This document shows positions 16,536-25,237 of a stretch of 64,000 nucleotides of DNA, in pieces. A program made the position numbers and the translations under genes. How positions within the stretch are numbered: the first letter of the stretch is position 1; the number at the start of each line of letters is the position of its first letter. This stretch comes from MVRV01 sp964646755 (GTDB lineage: Bacteria > Desulfobacterota > Syntrophia > Syntrophales > Smithellaceae), in contig CAZYIE010000008.1 in assembly GCA_964646755.1 (NCBI GenBank), positions 27,386-91,385 of the forward strand, given 5' to 3'. A model generated the notes under the pieces. The model did not search any database. It saw only the letters and a program-made list of their open reading frames with translations, and was not told the DNA's origin.

Positions 16536-17612
16536 TTATCCAAATATCTTAATTTTTTTCTGATCGTAAACAAATGCAAGAACTTCCGCCACAGCGCGGT
16601 AAAGATCTTCCGGTATCCACTGATCTACATCAACCATCTTATACAATACCTGTGCCAGAGGCTTGTCTTCAACTATCGGAATATCATTTTCCCGGGCAAT
16701 CTCTTTGATTTTTTCAGCAATTAAGTTTGCCCCCTTAGCCACAACTTTAGGCGCCATCATATTTTCGTGATCGTATTGAATTGCCACCGCCAAATGGGTC
16801 GGATTGGTGATAATGACATCTGCTTTCGGCACGGCAGCCATCATCCGCTTCTGGGCGATTTCGCGCTGTAAACGGCGGATTCGGGACTTAATCAACGGGT
16901 CTCCTTCGGTATTTTTGTATTCATCTTTAATTTCCTGTTTGGTCATCCGCAGGCTTTTTTCGTATTCCCAGCGCTGATAAATATAATCAAGGATAGCCAG
17001 AATAACGAGTACTATCGTGATAGTCAGGATAATTTTGAAGCAGATACGTCCAAAATATGTCAGCAGTCCCCAAATGCTTTGATCCATCAGAGGAATTACA
17101 TTAGCCAGTTCGCCTTTAACAACAAAATATGCCACCAGGCTGATAATGCAAATTTTGCATATATTTTTGATCAATTCCACAATCGAACGGAGTGAAAATA
17201 GCCTTTGAAAACCTTTGATAGGATCAATCTTGGAAAATTTTGGGGTTACAGATTCCGCCGAAAACATAACACCGATTTGCAGCATATTTCCTAAAATCGC
17301 CGCAATAATAACCGTCAGCATAATGGGGAAAAGAATAATAAAACCTTTAAAAACATAATCACTGACTAAATAGGTCAGGCTATCTTGAGTTAGGTTAAAC
17401 TGAGCGGCAGATCGAAATCCGGAAGTCATTAATTCCATAATGTTCTTGAGCAGTCCGGCGGCGCCAAAGTAAAAATAAATCAGACAGGCTACCAGAATTC
17501 CCACGGACACAATTTCCGTAGAACGCGCAACCTGGCCTTTTTCGCGCGCATCTTCACGGCGTCGCGATGTCGCATCTTCAGTTCGTTCCTGATCCTGATC
17601 GTTTTCCGCCAT
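16536..17612 (-). CDS. flhB: Flagellar export switch protein FlhB
   Basis: FlhB switches export from rod/hook to filament substrates. The basic N-terminus (ERTEDATSRRREDAREKGQV) precedes four membrane segments within residues 30-210. The cytoplasmic part holds the self-cleaving NPTH motif (DVIITNPTHLAVAIQYD, about residues 262-278). The C-terminus ends with the same VPEDLYRAVAEVLAFVY-like pattern as the stand-alone FhlB-like protein at 7706-8020, so the window encodes two versions of this domain. Length 358 is normal. Confidence 0.97.
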   Translation of the reverse strand: MAENDQDQERTEDATSRRREDAREKGQVARSTEIVSVGILVACLIYFYFGAAGLLKNIMELMTSGFRSAAQFNLTQDSLTYLVSDYVFKGFIILFPIMLTVIIAAILGNMLQIGVMFSAESVTPKFSKIDPIKGFQRLFSLRSIVELIKNICKICIISLVAYFVVKGELANVIPLMDQSIWGLLTYFGRICFKIILTITIVLVILAILDYIYQRWEYEKSLRMTKQEIKDEYKNTEGDPLIKSRIRRLQREIAQKRMMAAVPKADVIITNPTHLAVAIQYDHENMMAPKVVAKGANLIAEKIKEIARENDIPIVEDKPLAQVLYKMVDVDQWIPEDLYRAVAEVLAFVYDQKKIKIFG

Positions 17613-17658
17613 ACATTACCTACAGGTTTGATGACATAAGCGTCAATATTTTGCTACT

Positions 17659-18438
17659 TCACATCAAGCGCAAAAGTGTTAATAGCTTGCCCTCAAAATC
17701 AAGGAAATACCCTTGGGTCATTTTGACAAACATCGGCGCGGTTAACCCCAGAAAAATAAGCCCGATTGCTATTTGCAACGGCATGCCGACGATAAAGATG
17801 TTGATTTGCGGCACTGTGCGGGCAACAATTCCCAGACCAACATTGGTAAAGAGCATTACCGCCATGAGAGGAGCAGCCATTTTAACGGCGATAACAAACA
17901 TCTCCTGCGAAAAACTGAAAATAGACTGCATTAATGAACCGGAAAAATGAAACGCCAGGGGATTTAAAAGGGAATAACTCTGGATGATTGCCGAAAAGAA
18001 AATATGATGTGCATCAACTGCTAAAAAAACGAGCAGGGCCATAAGATATTGCAGTTCCGTAATGATGGATACTTGCTCACTGGTCATAGGATCAATGATG
18101 TTGGCAATGGATAATCCCATTTGAAAACCAATCATGTCACCGGCCATCTGGATACCGGCAAGGATTAGTCTGGCCGCATAACCGATAATAAGGCCAATCA
18201 TAACTTCACCGGCCATATGATACATTAAAATAAGTACAGGATAATTTGCCGGTTGCGGAATTTTCGGCAGGACAAGAGGAAAAATGATTAATGTTATCAG
18301 GATGCACAAAGCGGCTTTTAAACGCGCCGGAACGGATTTATCACTGATTACCGGAATGGTAACAACAATGGCGCTGACTCTTAACAAAACAAGGATGAAA
18401 GCCTCTATGTGCTCGGCGGATAAGAAAGGTAAGCTCAT
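17659..18438 (-). CDS. fliR: Flagellar export gate protein FliR
   Basis: FliR, with FliP and FliQ, forms the helical export channel. This 259-residue hydrophobic protein has the usual series of membrane segments and the family features RVSAIVVTIPVISDKSVPAR near residues 21-40 and DMIGFQMGLSIANIIDPMT near 100-118. It ends shortly after GYFLDFEGKLLTLL. It lies between fliQ and flhB in the conserved fliO-P-Q-R-flhB order. Confidence 0.95.
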   Translation of the reverse strand: MSLPFLSAEHIEAFILVLLRVSAIVVTIPVISDKSVPARLKAALCILITLIIFPLVLPKIPQPANYPVLILMYHMAGEVMIGLIIGYAARLILAGIQMAGDMIGFQMGLSIANIIDPMTSEQVSIITELQYLMALLVFLAVDAHHIFFSAIIQSYSLLNPLAFHFSGSLMQSIFSFSQEMFVIAVKMAAPLMAVMLFTNVGLGIVARTVPQINIFIVGMPLQIAIGLIFLGLTAPMFVKMTQGYFLDFEGKLLTLLRLM

Positions 18439-18475
18439 TTTTTTCAGATCCTTCTGCCTTTCTTCCCATATGATT

Positions 18476-18745
18476 TTACTTTATATATGCTGGTATATTG
18501 GCAAATATATTCTGAGTAAAGGTAATCATCAAACTCATCATCCAGGGCAAAGCGGCCACCAGGGCAACCATGACAGCTACAATCTTCGGCACAAATACCA
18601 GCGTCATTTCCTGAATTTGTGTAACTGCTTGAAACAAGCTGATCAAAACTCCTACAACCAAACCTACTATGAGCATAGGAGCAGCTACCAGGAGTGTTAT
18701 CTTGATGCTTTCCGCCATTAATCCCACAACCATATCTGGAGTCAT
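18476..18745 (-). CDS. fliQ: Flagellar export gate protein FliQ
   Basis: FliQ is the small two-helix subunit of the export channel. From the ATG at 18745 the product has 89 residues, the family standard, beginning MTPDMVVGLMAESIKITL. Two membrane hairpin segments follow (about residues 15-38 and 50-75), separated by FQAVTQIQEMTLVFVPKI, the most conserved part. An in-frame start 19 codons upstream would overlap fliP and add a non-conserved tail, so I rejected it. It is followed by fliR after 37 bases. Confidence 0.96.
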   Translation of the reverse strand: MTPDMVVGLMAESIKITLLVAAPMLIVGLVVGVLISLFQAVTQIQEMTLVFVPKIVAVMVALVAALPWMMSLMITFTQNIFANIPAYIK

Positions 18746-18770
18746 TTTGTTGCCTTTTATCTTTCTAATG

Positions 18771-19544
18771 CTAATGGAAACTCTGCACCAATGAACCGAC
18801 AATTAAATACCAGCCGTCCACAAGCACAAATAACAACAACTTAAAAGGTAAACTGACCATAATCGGCGGAAGCATCATCATACCCATAGACAACAAAACA
18901 GATGCCACGACCATATCCAAAACCAAAAAAGGCAGATAAATCATAAAGCCGATTTGGAAGGCCGTCTTCAATTCACTAATCGCAAATGCCGGAACCAATG
19001 TTGTTAAAGAAATATCTGTAGGTGTTGCCGGTCTCTTCTCGTTCGCTATTTTTACAAACAGAGCCAGGTCTTTTTCCCTTACCTGTTTGAGCATAAAAGC
19101 TTTCACCGGAACCACGGCTTTATCGAAAGCAAGCTGGCCGGAAATCTGTTCTTCATAATATGGCTTTAAAGCTTCATTGTTTATCCGATTAAAAACCGGC
19201 GCCATAATGAAAAAAGTCAGAAACAAAGACAATCCCACGATGATTTGATTCGGAGGCATTGTTTGTGTTCCCAAAGCATGCCTCAAAAGGGATAAAACTA
19301 TTATAATTCTAGTAAAAGAAGTGACCATCAAAAGAATAGCCGGGGCCAGAGAAAGAATAGTCAATAATGTTACAAGCTGAATGAGCGTGGAGACTTTTTC
19401 CGGTTCCGTTCCCCCACCGGACATACTCAAATTAATATTGGGTAAAGAAAAAGACTGGGCGGCGTAAACACTCGACGAAGTAATTATCGCCACAGCGATG
19501 AAGAACAATGAAAATAAAATTATCTGCACTTTCTCTTTTTTCAT
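18771..19544 (-). CDS. fliP: Flagellar export gate protein FliP
   Basis: FliP is the main pore subunit of the export gate. The 257-residue protein has a cleavable signal peptide (residues 1-28), as known for FliP, then the conserved LLTILSLAPAILLMVTSFTR and LSLLRHALGTQTMPPNQII segments around residues 60-105. The periplasmic part and the C-terminal membrane pair contain MVVASVLLSMGMMMLPP. Its start codon overlaps the fliO stop by 4 bases. Confidence 0.97.
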   Translation of the reverse strand: MKKEKVQIILFSLFFIAVAIITSSSVYAAQSFSLPNINLSMSGGGTEPEKVSTLIQLVTLLTILSLAPAILLMVTSFTRIIIVLSLLRHALGTQTMPPNQIIVGLSLFLTFFIMAPVFNRINNEALKPYYEEQISGQLAFDKAVVPVKAFMLKQVREKDLALFVKIANEKRPATPTDISLTTLVPAFAISELKTAFQIGFMIYLPFLVLDMVVASVLLSMGMMMLPPIMVSLPFKLLLFVLVDGWYLIVGSLVQSFH

Positions 19545-19939
19545 TTTTCAGTCTTATCCTTTTTTTTATTCGGAGAAAGACTGAACTGTGAAATATACTG
19601 CGCCAATTTACTTCCCGGAAAATCAACTATTTGGGAATTAGCATTGCCGGTCTTTATTTTTGTAATAGCCAGAGGATCGTCAATACACGCCAGAGTCGTC
19701 ATTTGCTGATCGGCAATTCCTACAACAAGAAGCTGATCCAATACTTCGACTAAAACAATTCTGCTTTTCGGACCCAGATATTTGGATGAAATCACATTGA
19801 TCAGAGCTGAATTGTCAGACACAACACCTTTTTGCTGCATAAACATCTTGACGAAATACATGACGCCAATAAGTAAACCCAGCACAATGGCCAGAGCAAA
19901 AATCATTTTCAAAAATGAAGATATAAGAGAAATTTCCAT
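19541..19939 (-). CDS. fliO: Export apparatus assembly protein FliO
   Basis: FliO is a single-span membrane protein that helps FliP assemble. The 132-residue product has one membrane segment at about residues 8-29 (FLKMIFALAIVLGLLIGVMYF). It is followed by a small cytoplasmic beta-rich domain with SSKYLGPKSRIVLVEVLDQL and VVGIADQQMTTLACI, the usual FliO signature. It sits between fliN and fliP in the conserved order and overlaps fliP by 4 bases. The family is poorly conserved, but order and topology make the call safe. Confidence 0.9.
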   Translation of the reverse strand: MEISLISSFLKMIFALAIVLGLLIGVMYFVKMFMQQKGVVSDNSALINVISSKYLGPKSRIVLVEVLDQLLVVGIADQQMTTLACIDDPLAITKIKTGNANSQIVDFPGSKLAQYISQFSLSPNKKKDKTEK

Positions 19940-19951
19940 CTATAACCACGC

Positions 19952-20407
19952 TCACGCTAATTTATTGACTCTCTCGGCCGGAGACACTATATCCGTTAAA
20001 CGCACACCGAATTTTTCATTGACGACAACGACTTCACCACGGGCAATTAACCTTTGATTAACATAAATATCCAGTGGCTCACCGGCCAATTTGGTTAATT
20101 CCAGTACGGAACCCTGTCCCAGTTGCAGCAATTCGCTGATCAGCATTTTGCTTCTGCCCAACTCGCATGTTAAGGTAAGTGGTATATCTAAAATAAAATC
20201 CAGGTCAAAGGCCGTCTTATTATCCGGCTTTTTCTTCTTGAGCTCATCGAAATGGACATTAGTCACTTCTGTTTTTGTTGGTGGGGGTGATTTGGACTGT
20301 TCCATTTCATCCTTAACGTCATCCCAACTTATTTTGTCCTCTTCCGGCGCCGCCGCTGGGGATGCCCCTGTACCTTTCATCAATTCATCAATTTCATTTT
20401 GTTCCAT
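19952..20407 (-). CDS. fliN: Flagellar motor switch protein FliN
   Basis: FliN forms the lower part of the C ring that sets rotation direction. The C-terminal SpoA domain is clear: FILDIPLTLTCELGRSKMLI, then LLQLGQGSVLELTKLAGEPL and VNQRLIARGEVVVVNEKFGV (about residues 67-135). The first 60 residues are a polar extension beginning MEQNEIDELMKG, which resembles the CheY/CheC-binding peptide at the start of FliM, so this FliN may also bind a CheY or CheX-type protein; that is inference. The gap to fliM is 1 base. Confidence 0.95.
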   Translation of the reverse strand: MEQNEIDELMKGTGASPAAAPEEDKISWDDVKDEMEQSKSPPPTKTEVTNVHFDELKKKKPDNKTAFDLDFILDIPLTLTCELGRSKMLISELLQLGQGSVLELTKLAGEPLDIYVNQRLIARGEVVVVNEKFGVRLTDIVSPAERVNKLA

Positions 20408-20408
20408 A

Positions 20409-21395
20409 TCAGCCTTCCTCTTTTCCCGTCACTATAGTTGAAATTTGTACAGCCTGGTTTCCCTTATAATTACCGGGATATCCATTATATTTCTTAATCC
20501 CTTCCACATAGACGTCAAGTGGATCCGAAGCATAATGCTCAAGTTGAATAACATCGCCTTTTTTAAGATTAACAACATCTTTACCTAGAACCTGCGCCCT
20601 ACCAAGCTCTACAAAAATATCGACATAAGACTTAAGAAGCCCTGATTTAAATCTGTTGGCCCAGACTTTATCCACTTCCAGATGTTCACTCTGGAAACCG
20701 GCAGACAATTTTTCTTTAATGGGTTCGAGCATGGAATAGGGAATACAGATGGAGACAACTCCCGAGGTGTATTCCACTTCAACTTCAAAATTCATCACAA
20801 CGACAACATCCGTAGGCGGAACGATTTGGGCAAACTGTGGATTAATCTCCGCACGCTGATAAGATATTTTCAAATCGATTAATGGTTTCCAGCATTTTTC
20901 TAAATCGGCAAGCGCACTCAACACAACTTTTTTGATCAAATTATTTTCTATTGCCGTAAATTCACGACCTTCAATTTTAAAAGCCGCTGTTCCCGTACCA
21001 CCGAATATTATATCGACCAGAGTAAAAATTATTTTTGATTCCATAATAAAAATAGCATTGCCGCGCATGGGATCCATACGAAATAAATGCAGGCTGGTCG
21101 GAACAGGCAATGTTTTCAGAAATTCCCCGAATTTGATCATGTCGGCGGAGACTGCGGTTACTGAAATAACTTTGCGCAACATGGTAGAAAGAGTTGCACG
21201 AAACGCACGGGCAAATTTCTCATTAGTCATCTCCAGTGTAGGCATACGCCCACGAATAATTCTATCCTGACTGGTCAAGTCATAGGGCATTATCTCGCCC
21301 GGCTCATGGTACTCTTCTACCTGGGTTTCTATTTCGCCGCCAGAGATGCCGCGTAACAGGGCATCAACTTCTTCTTGCGAAAGGATGTTAGTCAT
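20409..21395 (-). CDS. fliM: Flagellar motor switch protein FliM
   Basis: FliM binds phosphorylated CheY and transmits the signal to FliG. The N-terminal CheY-binding peptide is SQEEVDALLRGI (residues 6-17). The middle CheC-like domain has QDRIIRGRMPTLEMTNEKFA (about residues 43-62), and the C-terminus is a SpoA domain with KSGLLKSYVDIFVELGRAQV. Length 328 is standard. It is placed between fliL and fliN. Confidence 0.97.
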   Translation of the reverse strand: MTNILSQEEVDALLRGISGGEIETQVEEYHEPGEIMPYDLTSQDRIIRGRMPTLEMTNEKFARAFRATLSTMLRKVISVTAVSADMIKFGEFLKTLPVPTSLHLFRMDPMRGNAIFIMESKIIFTLVDIIFGGTGTAAFKIEGREFTAIENNLIKKVVLSALADLEKCWKPLIDLKISYQRAEINPQFAQIVPPTDVVVVMNFEVEVEYTSGVVSICIPYSMLEPIKEKLSAGFQSEHLEVDKVWANRFKSGLLKSYVDIFVELGRAQVLGKDVVNLKKGDVIQLEHYASDPLDVYVEGIKKYNGYPGNYKGNQAVQISTIVTGKEEG

Positions 21396-21431
21396 GGAAC
21401 CTCACTTAGGGATTACATTCTATTCTTTATT

Positions 21432-21950
21432 TTACTGGATGACAAATTCGGTGAAATATACTTTTATTATTTTTCCCTTTGTTAAAAAGCCATTCGCCCG
21501 TAGCGCAATTTCATCCCTTAGACGCTGCTTCCCGATGGGGTCAATCATCTCTTTAAATGTTTTAGCGGACAGCAAATCGAGAATGCTGTCTCGAATCTTC
21601 GGTTTGAGCAGATTTAATTCTTCCAGTGCCGGTTGGTCGGACAATTCCAACTGCATAACTACTTTCAAATATCTTTCCCCGTCATTATCAATGAGATTGA
21701 CAATAAAAGGGTCCATCGGCCAAAAAACAGCTACCAGAGGTTTAGCCGCTTCCGCCTGTTTTTTTTCGGTCGCCGGTGGCTTGGACTTAACCAGGAAAAA
21801 ATACGCCCCGGCCCCACCGCCACCCAGAACCAACACAGCTATCACGGCAATGATAATCCATTTCAAACTAGAGCTTTTTTTCTTTTCCGGAACAGGCTCT
21901 TCGCCTTCTGTTTCTTCTTTTTTGTCTTTGTCGGCCATTATTTTCTCCAT
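21432..21950 (-). CDS. fliL: Flagellar basal body-associated protein FliL
   Basis: FliL associates with the stator and basal body. The 172-residue product has a charged N-terminal tail rich in Lys/Glu, a membrane segment at about residues 28-50 (LKWIIIAVIAVLVLGGGGAG) and a periplasmic domain with the family pattern VNLIDNDGERYLKVVMQLEL. It ends with KIIKVYFTEFVIQ. It is first in the fliL-M-N-O-P-Q-R-flhB unit, 111 bases after a sigma-54 promoter at 22061-22076. A second FliL-type gene lies at 11041-11649. Confidence 0.94.
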   Translation of the reverse strand: MEKIMADKDKKEETEGEEPVPEKKKSSSLKWIIIAVIAVLVLGGGGAGAYFFLVKSKPPATEKKQAEAAKPLVAVFWPMDPFIVNLIDNDGERYLKVVMQLELSDQPALEELNLLKPKIRDSILDLLSAKTFKEMIDPIGKQRLRDEIALRANGFLTKGKIIKVYFTEFVIQ

Positions 21951-22060
21951 AAGCGGAAGTTTTTTATTACTTTCAACGGAAATATCTTAAATATCCTGGA
22001 AACAAGGATTTCTCGCTTCGCATCGAAATGACATCATAGTAAAGCTTTTACAGAAATACT

Positions 22061-22076
22061 AGCAAAGAGCATACCA
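22061..22076 (-). promoter_or_regulatory. Sigma-54 (-24/-12) promoter for the fliL operon
   Basis: On the minus strand the site reads TGGTAT, five bases, TTGCT. Only the fourth base differs from the TGGCAY consensus, and both invariant pairs GG and GC are at the correct 10-base separation. The start of transcription would be near 22050, giving a leader of about 100 bases before fliL. Confidence 0.82.
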
Positions 22077-22220
22077 AAGGCCAGGCACTTTTTTGACAAT
22101 TATTTTCTAGATATTACGGATATTTACATTAGGAACGATGGAAGGATAGATGTTTTTGTCCAGGCAGAAGCTTTTTATTGACGAAAAGTCAAATAATTGA
22201 CAGGGAGGAGAGAGAGAAGA

Positions 22221-22651
22221 AGGCTGAGGGCTGAAGGATAAAATGAAGGCGCGGAACGCGCCCTTTCTATAGCCTAACAGTCTTCACCGGCATACCAGGC
22301 TGTGTCGTAATAGAAGAAATTGCCATTTAATGTCCTCCGCTGGCGCGAAGTCGGGAGAATTTCCGAGAGGTGTCACCCGGCAGCCGCCGGGTTTTACTCC
22401 GTGACGGAGGTGGACTAAGTAGTGCCAAAGTGCAACTTATGAATATTACGGCCACTTCAAAAACATCCACCCCCTAACCCCCGCCAGCGGGGGACATTAC
22501 GAAGAGACTTCAATTTTACGACACAGCCTTCAGTCCTCACCGGAATGCGCCGGTCTTTGAGCCTCAATACCTATTGCCAACTGCAAAAGGCTGAAGCTAA
22601 AGGAGGGAGTGGGGAGAGAGAGATCAGCCTTTAGTCTTCAGCCCTCAGCCT
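22221..22651. repeat. Nested inverted-repeat element between flgE and the fliL promoter
   Basis: The outer arms, 16 bases each (22221-22236 and 22636-22651), are exact reverse complements. Inside them a 14-base pair of arms (AGGCTGTGTCGTAA at 22297-22310 and its complement at 22516-22529) is also exact, and a third, imperfect pair runs through the GTCCNCCGCTGGCG segments near 22328 and 22490. Small GC hairpins (CCCGGC/GCCGGG, CTCCG/CGGAG) lie in the middle. No reading frame is present. The layout looks like a non-autonomous mobile or dispersed repeat rather than regulatory DNA. The rest of the 704-base gap (21951-22654) holds the fliL promoter and leader plus AT-rich sequence. Confidence 0.65.
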
Positions 22652-22654
22652 CTA

Positions 22655-24528
22655 CTATCTCTTGATATTCATCAATTCCTGCATAATTTGATCCTGAGTC
22701 GTGACAACTCGGGCATTGGCCTGGTATGCCTTCTGTGCCGTAATCATTTTAATAAATTCCACGGCGATATCGGTATTGGACATTTCCAGAGTATTGGGGG
22801 TCAGCACACCCATCCCTGATTCACCGGGGTAATTCTGCACTGTGGCACCGGATAGAACCGTTTCGCCGAAAAGGTTGCTGCCCATTTTTTTCAAGCCCCA
22901 CGGATTGGGAAACGCAGCCAGCATTATTTGCGCCAGATCGGCGGTCTGCCCGTTGGTAAAGAAACCGTTGATTCTGCCGTTTGCGGCAATGGAAAGTGAT
23001 TTTAAGTTACCGGACGAATATCCATCGGCCGTCAACGCCCGGATGACGGAGGCGGTGGAATACTGGGTAAGATTTAAAGCGCCGTCACCCGTCAAATTCC
23101 AAGTCAGGTTACCAGGCGTAGTACCCGTAGAACCAATTGTCGCCNNNNNNNNNNCCCGCCTTCCAGCGTCAAACCAGCGTAGTTAACCGTAATATCATTA
23201 AGATCCAGAGGTGTATGGGCCAAAGAGAATTTTGCTATATCGCCTGTAAGCCAAGGATCTGCAGTGTCAAGAGTTAAGGTCAGATCTGTCGCCCCGGAAC
23301 CATCAAGGCTGAGAGTGAGAGGACCGGCAAGGGTGCTCGCGTTATTAATACTCAAATTAGTATAGCCGCCATTATCTGCTACCGTCCAGGCTGTGGCACC
23401 TTTTGTTAAAGCTATGGAACCGGTTTGGTAAATCATGCCCGGACGATTCAAGGCCAATGTAGCCGTAGATGTGTTGTTGGCACCAAGTGTCACGGTAGTT
23501 GTAGCCGTTTCAGTCGCGAGCCAAGTACCCGCAAGAGTTAAATGCAGATCCGTTGTGTCTGATCCATCAAGGCTGACATTTACGGTAGTAGCATCGGCAG
23601 AAAGAACTCTTGCACTGGGATATAAAAGAAGAGTAGCAGCGTTTAGTGTCCAATTTGCCGCAGTTGCACCACGTACTAAGACTATATCACCTGCAACGTT
23701 TGCCGATGCCCAACGGTCCAGCGTAACTGTCGCCGTACCGCCAGCGGAAGTATCCACAGCAGGACTACTAGCCGTATTAACCGCTGTAGCTGACGTAACT
23801 GCACCGGCAGTTCCCGTATATATACCGGTGCAAGTTCCATCGGTATCAAAAATTAAACCATTAGCGCTGATGGTAGTTGCCGCAGTCGAATCCAGATTGC
23901 TCTCCACACCCCAGTAGCCGGCGCCGGAGTGTTCCGTGCGAGTAAAGGTAGTGTTCAAAGTGCGCTTCGCGCCCAGTGAATCATATAATGTCTGCGTGGT
24001 GCTGTACTGCCCGCCTCTTGCAGTTCCGGAATTCAAATTGGCGCCGATGGAGAAAGTAGTGCTTACCGTTGGTTGCGATTTACTGGCCGTTAAATTAATG
24101 TCACCCAGCGCTCTGACCGGAACACCGCCTTCAACCGCTCTCCCCTGTACTTTATAACCGTTGGTATCCACCAGTAATCCATTGGCATCCAAATGAAAAG
24201 CCCCGGCTCTCGTATAGAAGGTAGCTCCTTCCAAATCGTTCACCATAAAGAAGCCGTCGCCGTCAATGGCCACATCCGTGGCGTTGCCGGTCGTTTCAAA
24301 GGCGCCGGCGCCAAACTGGGTTTGCACTGCCGACACGGCCACGCCGCGGCCCACTTGCAGAGTTCCCGATGCGCCGCCGGAAAGGCTCGAACTCAAAACG
24401 TCTGAAAAATAAGTCGTCCCGGATTTAAAACCAAGTGTATTAACATTAGCCAGATTGTTGGCGATAACGTCCAGTGATTTGGAAGATGCATTCAACCCTG
24501 ATATTCCTGCCCATAGTGCGCTGCCCAT
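22655..24528 (-). CDS. flgE: Flagellar hook protein FlgE, interrupted by an assembly gap
   Basis: FlgE polymerises into the hook. The N-terminus has LDVIANNLANVNTLGFKSG (about residues 20-38), and the C-terminus, read after the gap, ends with MSNTDIAVEFIKMITAQKAYQ-type residues and QIMQELMNIKR, so both ends are intact. The 10-N block at 23145-23154 shifts the frame because its length is arbitrary; I treat the gene as one. The central part is enlarged by two copies of a module of about 65 residues (residues about 282-348 and 372-436) that also occurs in FlgK here. It follows flgD after 25 bases in the fliK-flgD-flgE unit. Confidence 0.94.
23145..23154. other. Assembly gap (10 N) inside flgE
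   Basis: Ten unresolved bases of conventional length. They lie directly beside the repeated modules of flgE, where assembly of near-identical sequence may have failed, so the true length of the missing segment is unknown. Confidence 0.95.
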
Positions 24529-24553
24529 ATTTTATTCCTCCCTCTTACGGAAT

Positions 24554-25213
24554 TTAATTTGTTAATTGATTTATTGACACAATATTGGAAAATGCTACTT
24601 CCTGACCATTAATCGTCAGATAGGCTACGTCATTTTTAAAAGAAGCGCCGGTCACCGTACCGGAAATTAATGTCTGAGCGGTAACGGCCACCCCGCTTGC
24701 ATCCTTCGCCGAAATTTCAAAAGTATAGTTACCTGTATCAACACTGCTGGTATTCCAGGTAATACTATTACTCCCGGATTTCAGGCTGCCCAGATCAGCG
24801 CTGCCTACCTCGGCACCACTGGAGTTATAAATTTTAAGAGTGCCGGATGCAATATCTGCCGGCAGACTAAATGGAATATTTGTTGATGAACCGCTGACAG
24901 TGATGGCATTTCCTTTCGCTACAGCATTATTACCGATCATGCCGACCATTTGGGCATTACTGAATGCTTTCAGATATGTCGGCAGAGAGCTCATGGTCGT
25001 ATTTAAGGTGCTCAATTGTTGCAATGAAGAGAACTGAGCCAGTTGCGCAGCAAAATCCTTGCCATCCATGGGATCCAATGGATTCTGGTTTTTTAACTGG
25101 GCCAGCAGCATGGTCATAAATGCATCCTGCCCCAACGTATTGTCCTTCTTTGTCGCGGCACTGCTTGTTGTATTGTTAGCAAGAACTGATGTTACATTAT
25201 TTACTGTTGTCAT
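24554..25213 (-). CDS. flgD: Hook cap / hook assembly scaffold protein FlgD
   Basis: FlgD caps the growing hook and is lost when it is complete. The N-terminal signature LGQDAFMTMLLAQLKNQNPL, followed by DPMDGKDFAAQLAQFSSLQQ (about residues 23-62), is diagnostic. The C-terminus has the FlgD Ig-like part with SLKSGSNSITWN and closes with SNIVSINQL. I chose the ATG at 25213 because GGAGGGG stands just before it; an upstream TTG would use that ribosome site as coding sequence. It lies between fliK and flgE. Confidence 0.96.
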   Translation of the reverse strand: MTTVNNVTSVLANNTTSSAATKKDNTLGQDAFMTMLLAQLKNQNPLDPMDGKDFAAQLAQFSSLQQLSTLNTTMSSLPTYLKAFSNAQMVGMIGNNAVAKGNAITVSGSSTNIPFSLPADIASGTLKIYNSSGAEVGSADLGSLKSGSNSITWNTSSVDTGNYTFEISAKDASGVAVTAQTLISGTVTGASFKNDVAYLTINGQEVAFSNIVSINQLTN

Positions 25214-25237
25214 TTTCCCCTCCCCCAAATTTTCCTT

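Noticed and set aside
22655..24528. flgE as two genes or a frameshifted pseudogene
   Set aside because: The break coincides with a 10-N assembly gap of arbitrary length, and both the N-terminal and C-terminal family signatures are intact.
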